From the NCBI RefSeq assembly GCF_014174355.1, contig NZ_JABEQF010000006.1, forward strand, positions 272,436 to 336,435: 64,000 nucleotides of DNA, read 5' to 3'. This document shows, piece by piece, positions 52,398 through 62,510 of the stretch. The number at the start of each line of letters is the position of its first letter. Positions within the stretch are counted from its first letter, which is position 1. The stretch comes from Gluconacetobacter azotocaptans. Lineage in GTDB: Bacteria > Pseudomonadota > Alphaproteobacteria > Acetobacterales > Acetobacteraceae. The notes under the pieces are model-generated. The model saw only the letters and a program-made list of their open reading frames with translations. It had not been told where the DNA came from and did no database searches. Made by a program: the position numbers and the translations under genes.

Positions 52398-53699
52398 TCA
52401 ATCTGCATGGCGTCTTCCTGCTGAACAGGATGTTTTTTCATATCTGGTGAGGAAGAGAGAAAACAGGCCCGCTACCGCAAGCAGTCCGGCCGCGTAGAGA
52501 ATGACGGAGGGCCATCCTCCCCGGGTCCAGAACAGGCCGCCGAGCGAGCCGAAGACGCTTGATCCCAGATAATAGCAGAGAAGATAAAGCGACGAGGCGT
52601 GCCCCTTGTTTTCCAGCGCCAGGCGGCCGACCCATCCGCTGGCAACGGAATGGATGGTGAAAAACCCGGTCGTGAATACGACGATACCGAAAATGATCGC
52701 GGGCAGCAGGGCACTTGAGGTCAGCCCCATGCCAAGCGCCGTCATCGCTATGCCTGCAATCATGACAGGCCCACGGCCGATTTTATCCGCGACCGAGCCC
52801 GCGACCGGCGATGCGATCATGCCGCATACATAGGAGAGGAAGATAAAACTGATTTCCGGCGGCGAGAGGGAAAACAGTGGTGTGGAAAGGCGAAAATCGA
52901 TGTAATTGAAAAGCGTGACGAATACGCCCATTGCGAGGCTGCCCATGCCGAACAGCAAGGCAAGACGGACATGAGAGACATGCGTGATCCAGGCGCTGGC
53001 ATGATATCTGATGTCGAAACTGTCCTTCCTGATGAAATTTCGGGAAGATGGAAGAAAAATTCCAAACGCCACGGCCGCCAGAAGATCGACGCAGCCTAAT
53101 AGCGCAAGGGCGGTCGGCCATGTCGCCAGACCGGTCAGAATACCGACGGCCACACGTCCGAACATGCCGCCAAACGCCGTGCCTCCGACATACAGGCCCA
53201 TCGCGTAGCCCAGGTCCTCCGGGTGGATTTCTTCGGACAGATAGGCCATGGCCACGGCGGGCACACCGCCCAGCACGACGCCTTCCAGGGCCCGGGCCGC
53301 CAGAAACAGCGGCCAGGAGGGCATCAGGGCGGCCAGAATATTCAGGATGGCGGCGGACATCATGGAGAAAAACATGATGCCCTTGCGCCCCAGACTTTCG
53401 GCGGCGGCGCCCGAGCAGAAGATTGATACGGCAAGACAGCCCGTCGTCAGGGACAGCGCCAGGGAACTTCCGGTCACGCCGACATGAAAGCTTCTGGCCA
53501 GTTCGGGAAGAATCGGTTGCACGCAGTACAGAAGGGAAAACGTGACAAAGCCGACAAGAAAGAGCGAAAAGCTGGTGGACCGATAGGTCCGGGACCTGCG
53601 TGTCGTCCAGATTTTGGCCTCTTCATGTGCGGGTATGATCTTCTGGCCTGTGATCGCAGGCGTGGCCCCGTCGCGCGCACGGCTTCTTGCACCGTCCAT
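52398..53699 (-). CDS. MFS transporter (YnfM-like)
   Basis: 433 residues, about 12 hydrophobic helices; first helix FSLFLVGFVTFSLLYCVQPILPELAR and the inter-helix motif AESLGRKGIMF. The family exports drugs or metabolites such as arabinose; the substrate here is unknown. ATG 53699 has CGGAGG at 7 bases. The gene uses clearly more A/T at third positions than its neighbours, suggesting recent acquisition. A Fur-like site and an A/T-rich 385-bp gap lie upstream. Confidence 0.88.
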   Translation of the reverse strand: MDGARSRARDGATPAITGQKIIPAHEEAKIWTTRRSRTYRSTSFSLFLVGFVTFSLLYCVQPILPELARSFHVGVTGSSLALSLTTGCLAVSIFCSGAAAESLGRKGIMFFSMMSAAILNILAALMPSWPLFLAARALEGVVLGGVPAVAMAYLSEEIHPEDLGYAMGLYVGGTAFGGMFGRVAVGILTGLATWPTALALLGCVDLLAAVAFGIFLPSSRNFIRKDSFDIRYHASAWITHVSHVRLALLFGMGSLAMGVFVTLFNYIDFRLSTPLFSLSPPEISFIFLSYVCGMIASPVAGSVADKIGRGPVMIAGIAMTALGMGLTSSALLPAIIFGIVVFTTGFFTIHSVASGWVGRLALENKGHASSLYLLCYYLGSSVFGSLGGLFWTRGGWPSVILYAAGLLAVAGLFSLFLTRYEKTSCSAGRRHAD

Positions 53700-54084
53700 G
53701 ACTGCCTCCGGAATTCGGAGGACTATGGAGCGGTGCCTGCCATCTGTCCAAGAGCCTGACCGGAAATGCGCGCTGACGGCGATCCGACGCGCATTTTCTG
53801 TGCTCCGCTTCGGTATTCGGCGTTATGAGGAATTTTTGTCTATATTGTGATGCATTGGTCTTTGTTTGGGTAATACTTTATTCATTCTTATCGACACTTC
53901 CTGCTGATCTGTTCAATATCTTCATGGGGTGATTGCGCGGGGTGCGTGTCCAGTGCTTCGCAGCCCGGCAGGGGCGTCCGGCGATAACGGTGCGGTGATC
54001 ATTTTAATATTGAAAATGCGAGTCGATCGCAATTAGGGTAAGGCGACAGCAACAGAGCGGTGGAAGTGCCGGTCAGGAGTGCCC
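53700..54084. promoter_or_regulatory. A/T-rich 385-bp intergenic region with Fur-box-like site 2
   Basis: I see no gene here. At 54015-54034 the minus strand reads AATTGCGATCGACTCGCATT, a near-perfect palindrome about a TCGAC centre and almost identical to 51497-51516. It stands 51 bp before the gene at 54085. The rest is A/T-rich and probably contains the promoters of the MFS gene and of the 54085 gene. Confidence 0.5.
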
Positions 54085-54762
54085 ATGACCCACGCAGTGC
54101 TTTTCCTCAACGATTTTTCCTGCAGCGAGAAAATGGCGGTCTGGACGATCCGTCGCCTTGTCGGGCGACAGGCACCGGCCTGTCCGCAGGGCCCGGCCGA
54201 GGCGCGCGGCCTGTATGTGCCGGGCTTGCGGCGGGAATTCGAAGGCGTCGCGCGCGCCTTTCGCGAAGGGGTCGCCCGCATGGCCGACATGGGCATCGCC
54301 GGTCCGGATGTCGGCATGACGGGGCAGCAGGCCGTCAGCCGGACCGAAGGGCAGTTCCTCGAGGCCATCGCCGCCGCCCAGAACGGGGACGAGGCCGGCG
54401 TGCGCGGTGCTTTGCGGTCCGTGTTTCCCCATCGCTACGTCCAGTCGCGCTTTGCCGCCGCCGTCACGTTGCTGGGCGCCTACCTGGCCGTCGCCGGGCA
54501 CTGGCTGCCCCGGCGGCGCGAAGCCCCCCGTCGTCCGCGCCGGGATGTGACGCGGCTGCGCCGTGTGTGGGAACCCGATCGTGACGACCGGCGCAGGCCG
54601 GACGCCGACCCGGATATGCCGGCGGAAGGCCACGCGCCACGCCCGCACATCGTCGGTGCGGGATGCCTGGGCGCCATGGCGCGCTGGCATGAACTGGACA
54701 TGGGGATGACCCATGTGCTGTGGCCCCATCCGGAAGGTCTGGATGCCCCTCAGAGGCACTGA
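54085..54762 (+). CDS. Unknown 225-aa protein
   Basis: No family recognised. Begins MTHAVLFLNDFSCSEKMAVW; the middle (EGVARAFREGVARMADMGIAGPDVGMTG) is helical, there is a possible membrane helix (FAAAVTLLGAYLAVAGHWL at about 130-150), and the C-terminal third is Arg/Asp-rich and looks disordered. ATG 54085 has AGGAG at 6 bases. It lies just after Fur-box-like site 2, so iron control is plausible. Confidence 0.6.
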   Translation: MTHAVLFLNDFSCSEKMAVWTIRRLVGRQAPACPQGPAEARGLYVPGLRREFEGVARAFREGVARMADMGIAGPDVGMTGQQAVSRTEGQFLEAIAAAQNGDEAGVRGALRSVFPHRYVQSRFAAAVTLLGAYLAVAGHWLPRRREAPRRPRRDVTRLRRVWEPDRDDRRRPDADPDMPAEGHAPRPHIVGAGCLGAMARWHELDMGMTHVLWPHPEGLDAPQRH

Positions 54763-54804
54763 TTTCAGACGATTGGGATCAAACCCGCGGGCGAGGAGGT
54801 TCTC

Positions 54805-54972
54805 ATGCTCTTCTCCGTTTTCAACGATTTCCGGCGTCGGGCCGCACGGCCGGTCGTCGACGCCGTCACCCGATGCGTCGAGCGCCTGTTCAGCGAACTG
54901 GAGATCACGTCGCAGGACCTGCTGGACGTCCTGGCCTGCCAGGACGGCATCGAGACGCTGAACAGGCGTTAG
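54805..54972 (+). CDS. Small protein, 55 aa, unknown
   Basis: ATG 54805 follows GAGGAGG at 6 bases, one of the best ribosome sites in the region. It encodes a 55-residue helical protein with Arg-rich N-terminus (FNDFRRRAARPVVDAV) and acidic C-terminus (LEITSQDLLDVLACQDGIE). No signal or membrane segment. It lies 42 bp after the 225-aa gene, probably in one transcript. Function unknown. Confidence 0.6.
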   Translation: MLFSVFNDFRRRAARPVVDAVTRCVERLFSELEITSQDLLDVLACQDGIETLNRR

Positions 54973-55086
54973 CCCAGCTTGTCCGGCCCGGGATGTGGGA
55001 TTCGTAATCCAGACGGCCACGCGCCGGTCTTGCAGCCTGCCCGGCCTGGGAGTACCCCCGATTCCGGACGATCGGGGGGCGTGGTG

Positions 55087-55299
55087 ATGGGCACGGATAC
55101 GGATAGGGCCACGGGAGCGCCGGCGTCGGCACGCGGCCCCTGGCGGGTGCTGATGCTGCTGCCGCTGGCCGGGGTGTTGCTGCTGGCGGCCTGCGGGCCG
55201 GATTACGGTGATCGCGGGACGCGCGAATTCCGGGGCGACGGCTACGGCAATCTCGGATATGCCCGCGGCAGCTACGGCTTCGAAGGCCATGGCTATTAG
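55087..55299 (+). CDS. Small lipoprotein, 70 aa
   Basis: 70 residues with a type II signal: basic segment, hydrophobic VLMLLPLAGVLLLAAC with lipobox LAAC, so the Cys would be lipidated. The mature 35 residues are Gly/Tyr-rich (GDGYGNLGYARGSYGFEGHGY), as in small envelope lipoproteins. ATG 55087 is preceded by a G-rich ribosome site. Third gene in the small-gene group after Fur-box-like site 2. Confidence 0.6.
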   Translation: MGTDTDRATGAPASARGPWRVLMLLPLAGVLLLAACGPDYGDRGTREFRGDGYGNLGYARGSYGFEGHGY

Positions 55300-55457
55300 G
55301 GACCGGCCTGAACCCCACCCTGCTGGCGATCCGACGCATTTTCCCTGTTTTGCCGCAGCCGGCAGGCAAGCCCTTCGATGCGCGGAAACACGCGCGCGGC
55401 GTCTTCGGCCGTTCGGGAGTGACCTGGAAATCAGTTTATTGAATTTTAAATAAAAAA

Positions 55458-55533
55458 TGGTGCCCAAGGGCGGATTCGAACCACCGACACTGCGATTTTC
55501 AGTCGCATGCTCTACCAACTGAGCTACTTGGGC
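55458..55533 (-). tRNA. tRNA-Phe (GAA)
   Basis: A 76-base cloverleaf including an encoded CCA end: acceptor GCCCAAG/CTTGGGC, D-stem GCTC, anticodon stem GCGAC with loop CTGAAAA (anticodon GAA), and T-arm GGTTCGAATCC. A T-rich stretch follows the 3' end. It closes the housekeeping block on the minus strand. Confidence 0.97.
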
Positions 55534-55592
55534 ACCGGGCCGTTTCCGGCGCGGGCGGTCTGCCTGAGGCAACCCGCCGTTGGGGGTGTGAT

Positions 55593-55817
55593 CTATCCCA
55601 CCTCATCGTCGGGATCAACCCGTCTCGGGTCGTTTTCCTCGAAGATTTGTGCGTCTTCGTCCCGGACCGGGACGCGGTACTGTTCCGAAAACCAGCGGCC
55701 CAGATCGACGTCGGCGCAGCGTTTCGAGCAGAACGGTCGAAACGCCGCCACGGCCGGGCGGCCGCAGGTGGGGCACGGGGGGAGGGGCGTGGACGGCGGC
55801 GTGGTGGGGTCGGTCAT
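55593..55817 (-). CDS. yacG: DNA gyrase inhibitor YacG family zinc protein
   Basis: 74 residues with the zinc motif CPTCGRP and [13 protein letters not shown], the hallmark of YacG, a small protein that binds GyrB and inhibits DNA gyrase in E. coli. The acidic tail ([20 protein letters not shown]) is typical. Its start overlaps the stop of the RNase G gene by 4 bp, so it is translationally coupled. Confidence 0.92.
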   Translation of the reverse strand: MTDPTTPPSTPLPPCPTCGRPAVAAFRPFCSKRCADVDLGRWFSEQYRVPVRDEDAQIFEENDPRRVDPDDEVG

Positions 55818-56971
55818 GGTCGGTTCTCCGGCCCCGACAGGCTCCAGCCCAGGGGCGGCAGGGAGGGGTCGAGCTGCCGGGCCGGCACATGGCCCGACAG
55901 CTGTGTCGCGTCCGCCTCGGCGCCGGGATCGCGGTCCAGCGCGCGGGCGATGTCGGTGCCGACCCGCAGCGGGGCGGCGGTGCCCGGCGTGCCGCGTGTG
56001 GCGCGGACCCAGTGGCGCAGGGCGCGCAGTGCCTGGCCGTGCGGGCCCGACACCAACTCGTGCAGCGGCGGGCGGATGCGTGGCCGCAGGATTTCGGCCA
56101 AGCCCAGCGCCGTGAAGCCCAGGAAGCGCGGGCGCAGCGGGTCGCGCGCCAGCGATTCCTCGAAAACCGGGCGCAGGGCCTGGCGCTTGCGGATGGCCAG
56201 GCCGGCGACGTCCAGCACGATGGCGCCCGACAGATTGCGCAGGCGGATCTGATGCAGCAACGCCGGCAGCGCGTCGCGGTTGGTGGCGAATTGCGCGGTC
56301 TGTTTGGCGCGGCGGTCCGCGCTGGCCGCGCCGCCATCCATGTCGATCGCCACCAGCGCGGGGGTGGGGGTGATGGTCGCGCGCACCCCGCCGGGCAGCT
56401 CCACGGCCGGATCATCCAGGGCGTCGGAGGCGGCCTCGGTCGCCGAATCGAAGGCGGCGGCCACCCGCTGCACGCGGTTGCGCAGCGCGGGCGGCAGTCG
56501 CGCGCCGACCGATGAATCGTCGATCAGGATCGGGGCGTCGGGCCAGGCGGCGGCCAGCACCTCCAGCGGTGACGGCCCGCGCGCCAGAAGGGCCGGGGGG
56601 CCGGTACGGTCGGATACGGGCACGGCATCGGCAGGGCAGGCGGCCAGGCGCGCGCCCTTGCCGCCCTGGGCGCTGCGGGTGATGCGGACCAGGGCGGCAT
56701 CGCCTTCCGTCAGGCCGGCAGCCCCGGCGGAATCGGGCAGGAAGCCGCTGGTGCCGTCGGCCAGATCGACGAATGCGCCGCCCATGGCGGGCATGCGGGC
56801 GGCCACGCGGCCGCGATGCACATCGCCGATGCCGTCCGGCGCCCCGGGCCGCCACAGCGCGTACTCGATCAGGCCCGCGCCTTCGGTATCGTCCGCGTCC
56901 ACGCGGGCGTCATCGGTGACGGCGATGCGGATTTCGCCCGGGGCGCTGGCGGCCCGGATCCGGACGGTCAC
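55814..56971 (-). CDS. Ribonuclease E/G-family protein (short form)
   Basis: 385 residues: an S1-like RNA-binding part ([27 protein letters not shown]) and the catalytic segment with the two metal-binding Asp motifs [10 protein letters not shown] and [10 protein letters not shown]. It ends soon after [17 protein letters not shown] without the Cys-x-x-Cys zinc link of RNase E/G, so it is a short form. It probably processes rRNA/mRNA. GTG 56971 overlaps the maf stop by 4 bp; this coupling fixes the start. Confidence 0.85.
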   Translation of the reverse strand: MTVRIRAASAPGEIRIAVTDDARVDADDTEGAGLIEYALWRPGAPDGIGDVHRGRVAARMPAMGGAFVDLADGTSGFLPDSAGAAGLTEGDAALVRITRSAQGGKGARLAACPADAVPVSDRTGPPALLARGPSPLEVLAAAWPDAPILIDDSSVGARLPPALRNRVQRVAAAFDSATEAASDALDDPAVELPGGVRATITPTPALVAIDMDGGAASADRRAKQTAQFATNRDALPALLHQIRLRNLSGAIVLDVAGLAIRKRQALRPVFEESLARDPLRPRFLGFTALGLAEILRPRIRPPLHELVSGPHGQALRALRHWVRATRGTPGTAAPLRVGTDIARALDRDPGAEADATQLSGHVPARQLDPSLPPLGWSLSGPENRP

Positions 56972-57612
56972 CGGATCCAGTCCCCTTTCTGGCCGCGCAG
57001 CATCTGTGCGACCTCGAACAGCGGCAGGCCGACCACGTTGGAATGGCTGCCGGACAGGAAGCGGATGAAGGCGGCGGCGTGGCCCTGGATGGCATAGCCG
57101 CCGGCCTTGCCGTCCCAGTCGCCGGCATCCAGCAGCGCGTCGATCTGCCGCGCCGTCAGGCGCGAGAAGGTCACCGTGCTTTCGACCAGCCGTTCGGCCG
57201 GGCGGCCGTCGGTCCAGGCGGCGGTGGGGCGCAGGGCGATGGCGGTCAGCACCGTATGACGTCGCCCCGACAGCAGGGTCAGGCAACGCCGTGCGGTGTC
57301 GCGATCGCAGGCCTTGGGAAGGATGCGCCGGCCGACTGCGACGACGGTGTCGGCGCCCAGCACCAGGGCGGGTTCCGTCAGGCCGCCGGCGACGGCCGCC
57401 GCCTTGTCGCGCGCCAGCCGCATGGCATACAGGCGCGGCAGTTCGGCCGGGCCCGGCCGTTCGTCGATGTCGGCGGCGATCACATGCCGGGGCACGAGCC
57501 CGATCTGCGCCAGCAGGTCGCGCCGGCGGGGCGAGGCGGAGGCAAGGACGAGTCCCGGCCCCGGACTCTCGGCATCCGGGCGGGTGGCCGACCCGGGGGG
57601 CTGTCCGGTCAC
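56968..57612 (-). CDS. maf: Maf family nucleotide pyrophosphatase
   Basis: 214 residues. Begins with the Maf motif LVLASASPRRRDLLAQ; later LGADTVVAVGRRILPKA and RLTARQIDALLDAGDWDGKAGGYAIQG are conserved. Maf enzymes hydrolyse modified or canonical nucleoside triphosphates (dTTP/UTP types) to prevent misincorporation. Between infA (13 bp gap) and the RNase G gene (4-bp overlap). Confidence 0.93.
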   Translation of the reverse strand: MTGQPPGSATRPDAESPGPGLVLASASPRRRDLLAQIGLVPRHVIAADIDERPGPAELPRLYAMRLARDKAAAVAGGLTEPALVLGADTVVAVGRRILPKACDRDTARRCLTLLSGRRHTVLTAIALRPTAAWTDGRPAERLVESTVTFSRLTARQIDALLDAGDWDGKAGGYAIQGHAAAFIRFLSGSHSNVVGLPLFEVAQMLRGQKGDWIR

Positions 57613-57625
57613 GGGGCGCGCGGCC

Positions 57626-57844
57626 TTACTTGAAGCGGAAGGTGATGCGACCCTTGCTCAGATCGTAGGGCGTCATTTCGACATTCACCCGGTCGCCGGC
57701 CAGCACGCGGATGCGGTTCTTGCGCATCTTGCCGCTGGTATGCGCCAGGATCATGTGTTCGTTGTCCAGCTTGACGCGGAACATGGCGTTGGGAAGCAGC
57801 TCGGTCACCGTGCCGCTGAATTCGATCATGTCTTCCTTAGACAT
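57626..57844 (-). CDS. infA: Translation initiation factor IF-1
   Basis: 72 residues, the exact usual length, one S1/OB fold: [20 protein letters not shown], then [19 protein letters not shown] and [13 protein letters not shown]. Binds the 30S A site with IF-2 and IF-3 during initiation. Order infA-maf-RNase G-yacG is a common alphaproteobacterial arrangement. Confidence 0.97.
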   Translation of the reverse strand: MSKEDMIEFSGTVTELLPNAMFRVKLDNEHMILAHTSGKMRKNRIRVLAGDRVNVEMTPYDLSKGRITFRFK

Positions 57845-57987
57845 CGTGTCCTTCGATCATCTTGTTGGCCGTCGTCCGTTCGGCGGTCATGGGCGGGCGA
57901 AACCGCCGGAGCATTCCCTCTGGGGGGATGCCCGGTGGCCCTGGAAATGGATTGCAGGCGGATATGTGCGGATTGTGGGCGCCGCGG

Positions 57988-59301
57988 TCAAGTTCTGTCC
58001 GCATCCGGGCCCAGCGCGTCCAGCCGCGCCGACACGCTGAGCGCATGCGCGTCCAGCCCTTCGGCGCGCGCCAGGGCGACGGCGGCCGGCCCGATCCGGC
58101 GCAGCGCGTCCGGCCCCGCACCGATGAAGGTCGTGCGCTTGAGGAAGTCGAACACCGACAGGCCGGAGGCGAATCGCGCCGTGCGGCTGGTGGGCAGGAC
58201 ATGGTTCGGGCCGCCGACATAATCGCCGATGGCCTCGGCGCAGTAGCGGCCCAGGAACACCGCCCCGGCATGCCGCACCTTGGCGAACAGGGGTTCGGGG
58301 TCGGCCAGCAGCAGTTCCAGATGTTCCGGCGCGATCTCGTCGATCAGGGCGGCGGCCTCGTCCTGGTCACGGACGGTGATGAGGGCGCCGTGGCCCGACC
58401 AGCTTGCCCCGGCGATGGCGGCGCGGGGCAGGGTGCGCAGCTCGGCCGCCACCGCAGCCGCCACACGCTCGGCCAGGTCGGGGTCGGTGGTGATCAGGAT
58501 GGATTGCGCCAGGGCGTCATGTTCGGCCTGCGCCAGCAGGTCCAGGGCGACGATGCGCGGGTCGTTGCCGCCATCGGCCACGACGACGACTTCGGACGGG
58601 CCGGCGATGCTGTCGATGCCCACCCGGCCGAACACCTGGCGCTTGGCCTCGGCGACATAGGCGTTGCCGGGGCCGACCACGCGGTCGACCGAGCGGATGG
58701 TCGCGGTGCCGTAGGCCATGGCGCCGACGGCCTGCGCGCCGCCGATGCGGTAGATTTCGCTGACGCCGGCGCGGCGGGCCGCCGCCAGCACCAGCGGGTT
58801 CAGCACGCCGTCGGGCGTGGGCACGCACATCGCCAGCCGCCCGACGCCGGCGACCCGGGCGGGCAGCGCGTTCATCAGCACCGATGACGGATAGGCCGCC
58901 GTGCCGCCGGGCACATACAGCCCCACGGCATCCAGCGCCGTCCAGCGCATGCCCAGGCTGACGCCGTCCGCATCGACATAGCGCAGGTCGGAGGGCATCT
59001 GGGCGCGGTGGAAGGCCTCGATCCGCGCGGCGGCTACATCCAGCGCCGCCAGCAGGGGAGCGGGGACCGCGGCGCAGGCCGCTTCGATCTCGGCTTCGGT
59101 GATGCGCAGGCCGTCGGGCGTGACCGTCATCCGGTCGAACCGCGCGGTATAGGCGCACAGGGCCTCGTCGCCCCGGGCGCGCACGTCGGCCAGGATCTCG
59201 GTCACGGGGGCGTCGACGCGGGCGGTGTCGCCCTCGCGGTCGGCCAGAAGGCGGGTGAACGCGGCCCGGAAATCGGGCTGGGTGGTGTCCAGGCGCTTCA
59301 T
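57988..59301 (-). CDS. hisD: Histidinol dehydrogenase
   Basis: 437 residues. Conserved blocks YVPGGTAAYPSSVLMNALPA, GGAQAVGAMAYGT, PGNAYVAEAKRQVFG, and the catalytic Glu/His region APEHLELLL. It oxidises histidinol to histidine in two NAD steps, the last reactions of histidine synthesis. ATG overlaps the hisG stop by 4 bp. Confidence 0.96.
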   Translation of the reverse strand: MKRLDTTQPDFRAAFTRLLADREGDTARVDAPVTEILADVRARGDEALCAYTARFDRMTVTPDGLRITEAEIEAACAAVPAPLLAALDVAAARIEAFHRAQMPSDLRYVDADGVSLGMRWTALDAVGLYVPGGTAAYPSSVLMNALPARVAGVGRLAMCVPTPDGVLNPLVLAAARRAGVSEIYRIGGAQAVGAMAYGTATIRSVDRVVGPGNAYVAEAKRQVFGRVGIDSIAGPSEVVVVADGGNDPRIVALDLLAQAEHDALAQSILITTDPDLAERVAAAVAAELRTLPRAAIAGASWSGHGALITVRDQDEAAALIDEIAPEHLELLLADPEPLFAKVRHAGAVFLGRYCAEAIGDYVGGPNHVLPTSRTARFASGLSVFDFLKRTTFIGAGPDALRRIGPAAVALARAEGLDAHALSVSARLDALGPDADRT

Positions 59302-59993
59302 GCCGTCGCGGCCTCGTGCTCGGTGGTGGCGGACAGCGCATGGCGGAAGCGGGCGATCAGCGCGCCGATCCGTTCCGGCTGGGTCTTCAGCGCCGTGCGG
59401 TTGACGATCAGCCGGCTGGTGACGCTGGCGATCGTCTCGGTCTCCTCAAGCCCGTTGGCGCGCAGGGTCGATCCGGTATCCACCAGGTCGACGATCAGCT
59501 GCGACAGGTCCAGCACCGGGGCCAGTTCCATCGCGCCATGCAGATGCACGATGTCGGCGTTGATGCCGCGTGCGGCGAAATGGCGGCGGGTCAGCGCGGG
59601 ATATTTCGTGGCGACCCGCACCCGCGACCAGTGGGCGGGAATATCGGTCGTTCCATGGCCCACCGGGCGGGCGACCGAGACGCGGCAGGCGCCGATCCGC
59701 AGGTCCAGCGGGGCGTAGATCTCGGGGTAGTCGAATTCCATCAGCACGTCCGCGCCGCAGATGCCCAGCTGCGCGCCGCCGAACGCGACGAAGGTCGCGA
59801 CATCGAACGAGCGGACGCGCACGACGTCCAGCATCGGGTCGTCGGTGGGAAAGCGCAGGCGGCGGCTGCCTTCGTCCAGGCAGTCGGCGGCGGGGGTGAT
59901 GCCGGCCCCGGCCAGCAGGGGGGCCGCGGCCTTCAGGATACGCCCCTTGGGCAGGGCGAGAACCAGCGGCGTGTCCGAGGTCGGGGCGGTCAT
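59298..59993 (-). CDS. hisG: ATP phosphoribosyltransferase, short form
   Basis: 231 residues: LVLALPKGRILKAAAPLLAGAG at the start, VRSFDVATFVAFGGAQLGICGADVL and the PRPP loop region LIVDLVDTGSTLRANGL. It starts histidine synthesis by joining PRPP to ATP. At this length it lacks the C-terminal ACT-like domain; such HisG proteins need HisZ as a partner (family knowledge). No hisZ is in the window. Confidence 0.95.
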   Translation of the reverse strand: MTAPTSDTPLVLALPKGRILKAAAPLLAGAGITPAADCLDEGSRRLRFPTDDPMLDVVRVRSFDVATFVAFGGAQLGICGADVLMEFDYPEIYAPLDLRIGACRVSVARPVGHGTTDIPAHWSRVRVATKYPALTRRHFAARGINADIVHLHGAMELAPVLDLSQLIVDLVDTGSTLRANGLEETETIASVTSRLIVNRTALKTQPERIGALIARFRHALSATTEHEAATA

Positions 59994-60100
59994 GCGTTCT
60001 CCAGGTACAAAGCGCGCTGCGCCTTATCACATTCCGGCCCGTTGCAGGAAGGGTATGTGACGCGGGGCAGGGTCGGCCGGGCGTTGCCCCTTGGGCCGTC

Positions 60101-61363
<1,263 letters not shown>

Positions 61364-61373
61364 GCGCCGGCTC

Positions 61374-61928
61374 CTACATCCGGGGCGTGGCGACGCCGCG
61401 CTGCCCCATGTATTTTCCCGCCCGGTCGGCATAGCTGACCTCGCAGGGGGACGCCCCCTGGAAGAACAGGAACTGGCAGATGCCTTCGTTGGCGTAGATC
61501 CGCGCCGGCAGGGGCGTGGTGTTGCTGATCTCGATCGTCACCTGGCCCTCCCATTCCGGCTCCAGCGGGGTGACGTTCACGATGATGCCGCAGCGCGCAT
61601 AGGTCGATTTGCCCAGGCAGACCACCAGCGTGTCGCGCGGGATGCGGAAATATTCCACCGTGTGCGCCAGCGCGAAGCTGTTGGGCGGAATGATGCAGAT
61701 CGGCCCTTCGCGCGTGACGAAGCTGTTGGCGGCGAAATTCTTGGGGTCGACGATGGCGTTGTCGACGTCGGTGAAGATCTTGAATTCCGACGCCACGCGC
61801 GCGTCGTAGCCGTAGGAGGACAGGCCGTAGGAAATCACGCCCTCGCGCGTCTGATGCTCCACGAAGGGTTCGATCATCCCGGCCTCGCGGGCCATGGTGC
61901 GAATCCAGGTGTCGGGCATAATGGGCAT
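61374..61928 (-). CDS. dcd: dCTP deaminase
   Basis: 184 residues, matching alphaproteobacterial Dcd: [46 protein letters not shown] with the catalytic Arg/Glu. Converts dCTP to dUTP for thymidylate synthesis. ATG 61928 starts [13 protein letters not shown], the usual N-terminus; the frame is open to 62144 without a plausible extension. Confidence 0.95.
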   Translation of the reverse strand: MPIMPDTWIRTMAREAGMIEPFVEHQTREGVISYGLSSYGYDARVASEFKIFTDVDNAIVDPKNFAANSFVTREGPICIIPPNSFALAHTVEYFRIPRDTLVVCLGKSTYARCGIIVNVTPLEPEWEGQVTIEISNTTPLPARIYANEGICQFLFFQGASPCEVSYADRAGKYMGQRGVATPRM

Positions 61929-62013
61929 GTATCTTCGGCCTCCGTCGCGTGGAGGGAAACGATCCTCCCCCTGTGCCAGCCCGACCACTAGCGAAGGGCG
62001 AGGCGAACCGCAA

Positions 62014-62214
62014 TCACGCGTTTGCGTCGCCGCCCGGCTTGCCGTTCCCATCGTCTTTCCCGGCCGCATCCGTATCGGCGCGGGCGCGCGACTGCTGCTT
62101 GCGCCGGCGCAGATTCTCGCGCAGGGCCGCCGCCGCGCGGGCATGGCGGTCCTGCCGCGCGGCCTCGGCCCGTTCGGCGGCGGTCGCGGAGGGCGGTGTG
62201 GGAGGGCGGGTCAT
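62014..62214 (-). CDS. Conserved small basic protein, 66 aa
   Basis: 66 residues, Ala/Arg-rich: [31 protein letters not shown] helical basic protein with [10 protein letters not shown] is commonly found beside murA in alphaproteobacteria (from memory). It may bind nucleic acid; the function is unknown. Upstream of dcd on the same strand. Confidence 0.6.
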   Translation of the reverse strand: MTRPPTPPSATAAERAEAARQDRHARAAAALRENLRRRKQQSRARADTDAAGKDDGNGKPGGDANA

Positions 62215-62282
62215 GATGCGTGACAGTCTAGCAGCAGGCTGTGCCGGGCGAGAAGGGGTTCAGGAGGAGCCCGACCTTCGTT

Positions 62283-62510
62283 CTATCGGCGGCGGGCCGC
62301 CCAGAACAGGCCCAGCGACGTCGCCATCAGCACGGCCCCCACGACGTCCAGCCCCAGGATGGGCCAGCCCCGCCCGATAACCGGCCAGTGCCACTGGGCC
62401 TGGCCGATTTCCAGCAGGATGCTGCCGCCGAAGCAGAACAGCGCGATGCTTTGTGTCCACGACACCGCCCGGGGGGCGGGGCGGCGGGAGCGGAAGGGAT
62501 CATTCTGCAT
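62283..62510 (-). CDS. Small membrane protein, 75 aa
   Basis: 75 residues with a basic N-terminus (DPFRSRRPAPRAVSW) and two hydrophobic helices, the second GLDVVGAVLMATSLGLFWA. ATG 62510 overlaps the end of the glycosyltransferase gene by 11 bp, and the context suggests one operon. No function can be assigned. Confidence 0.6.
   Translation of the reverse strand: MQNDPFRSRRPAPRAVSWTQSIALFCFGGSILLEIGQAQWHWPVIGRGWPILGLDVVGAVLMATSLGLFWAARRR

Noticed and set aside
57845..57987. A gene between infA and hisD, where some relatives carry a small conserved gene.
   Set aside because: The gap is only 143 bp and holds no frame with a start, ribosome site and sensible composition.
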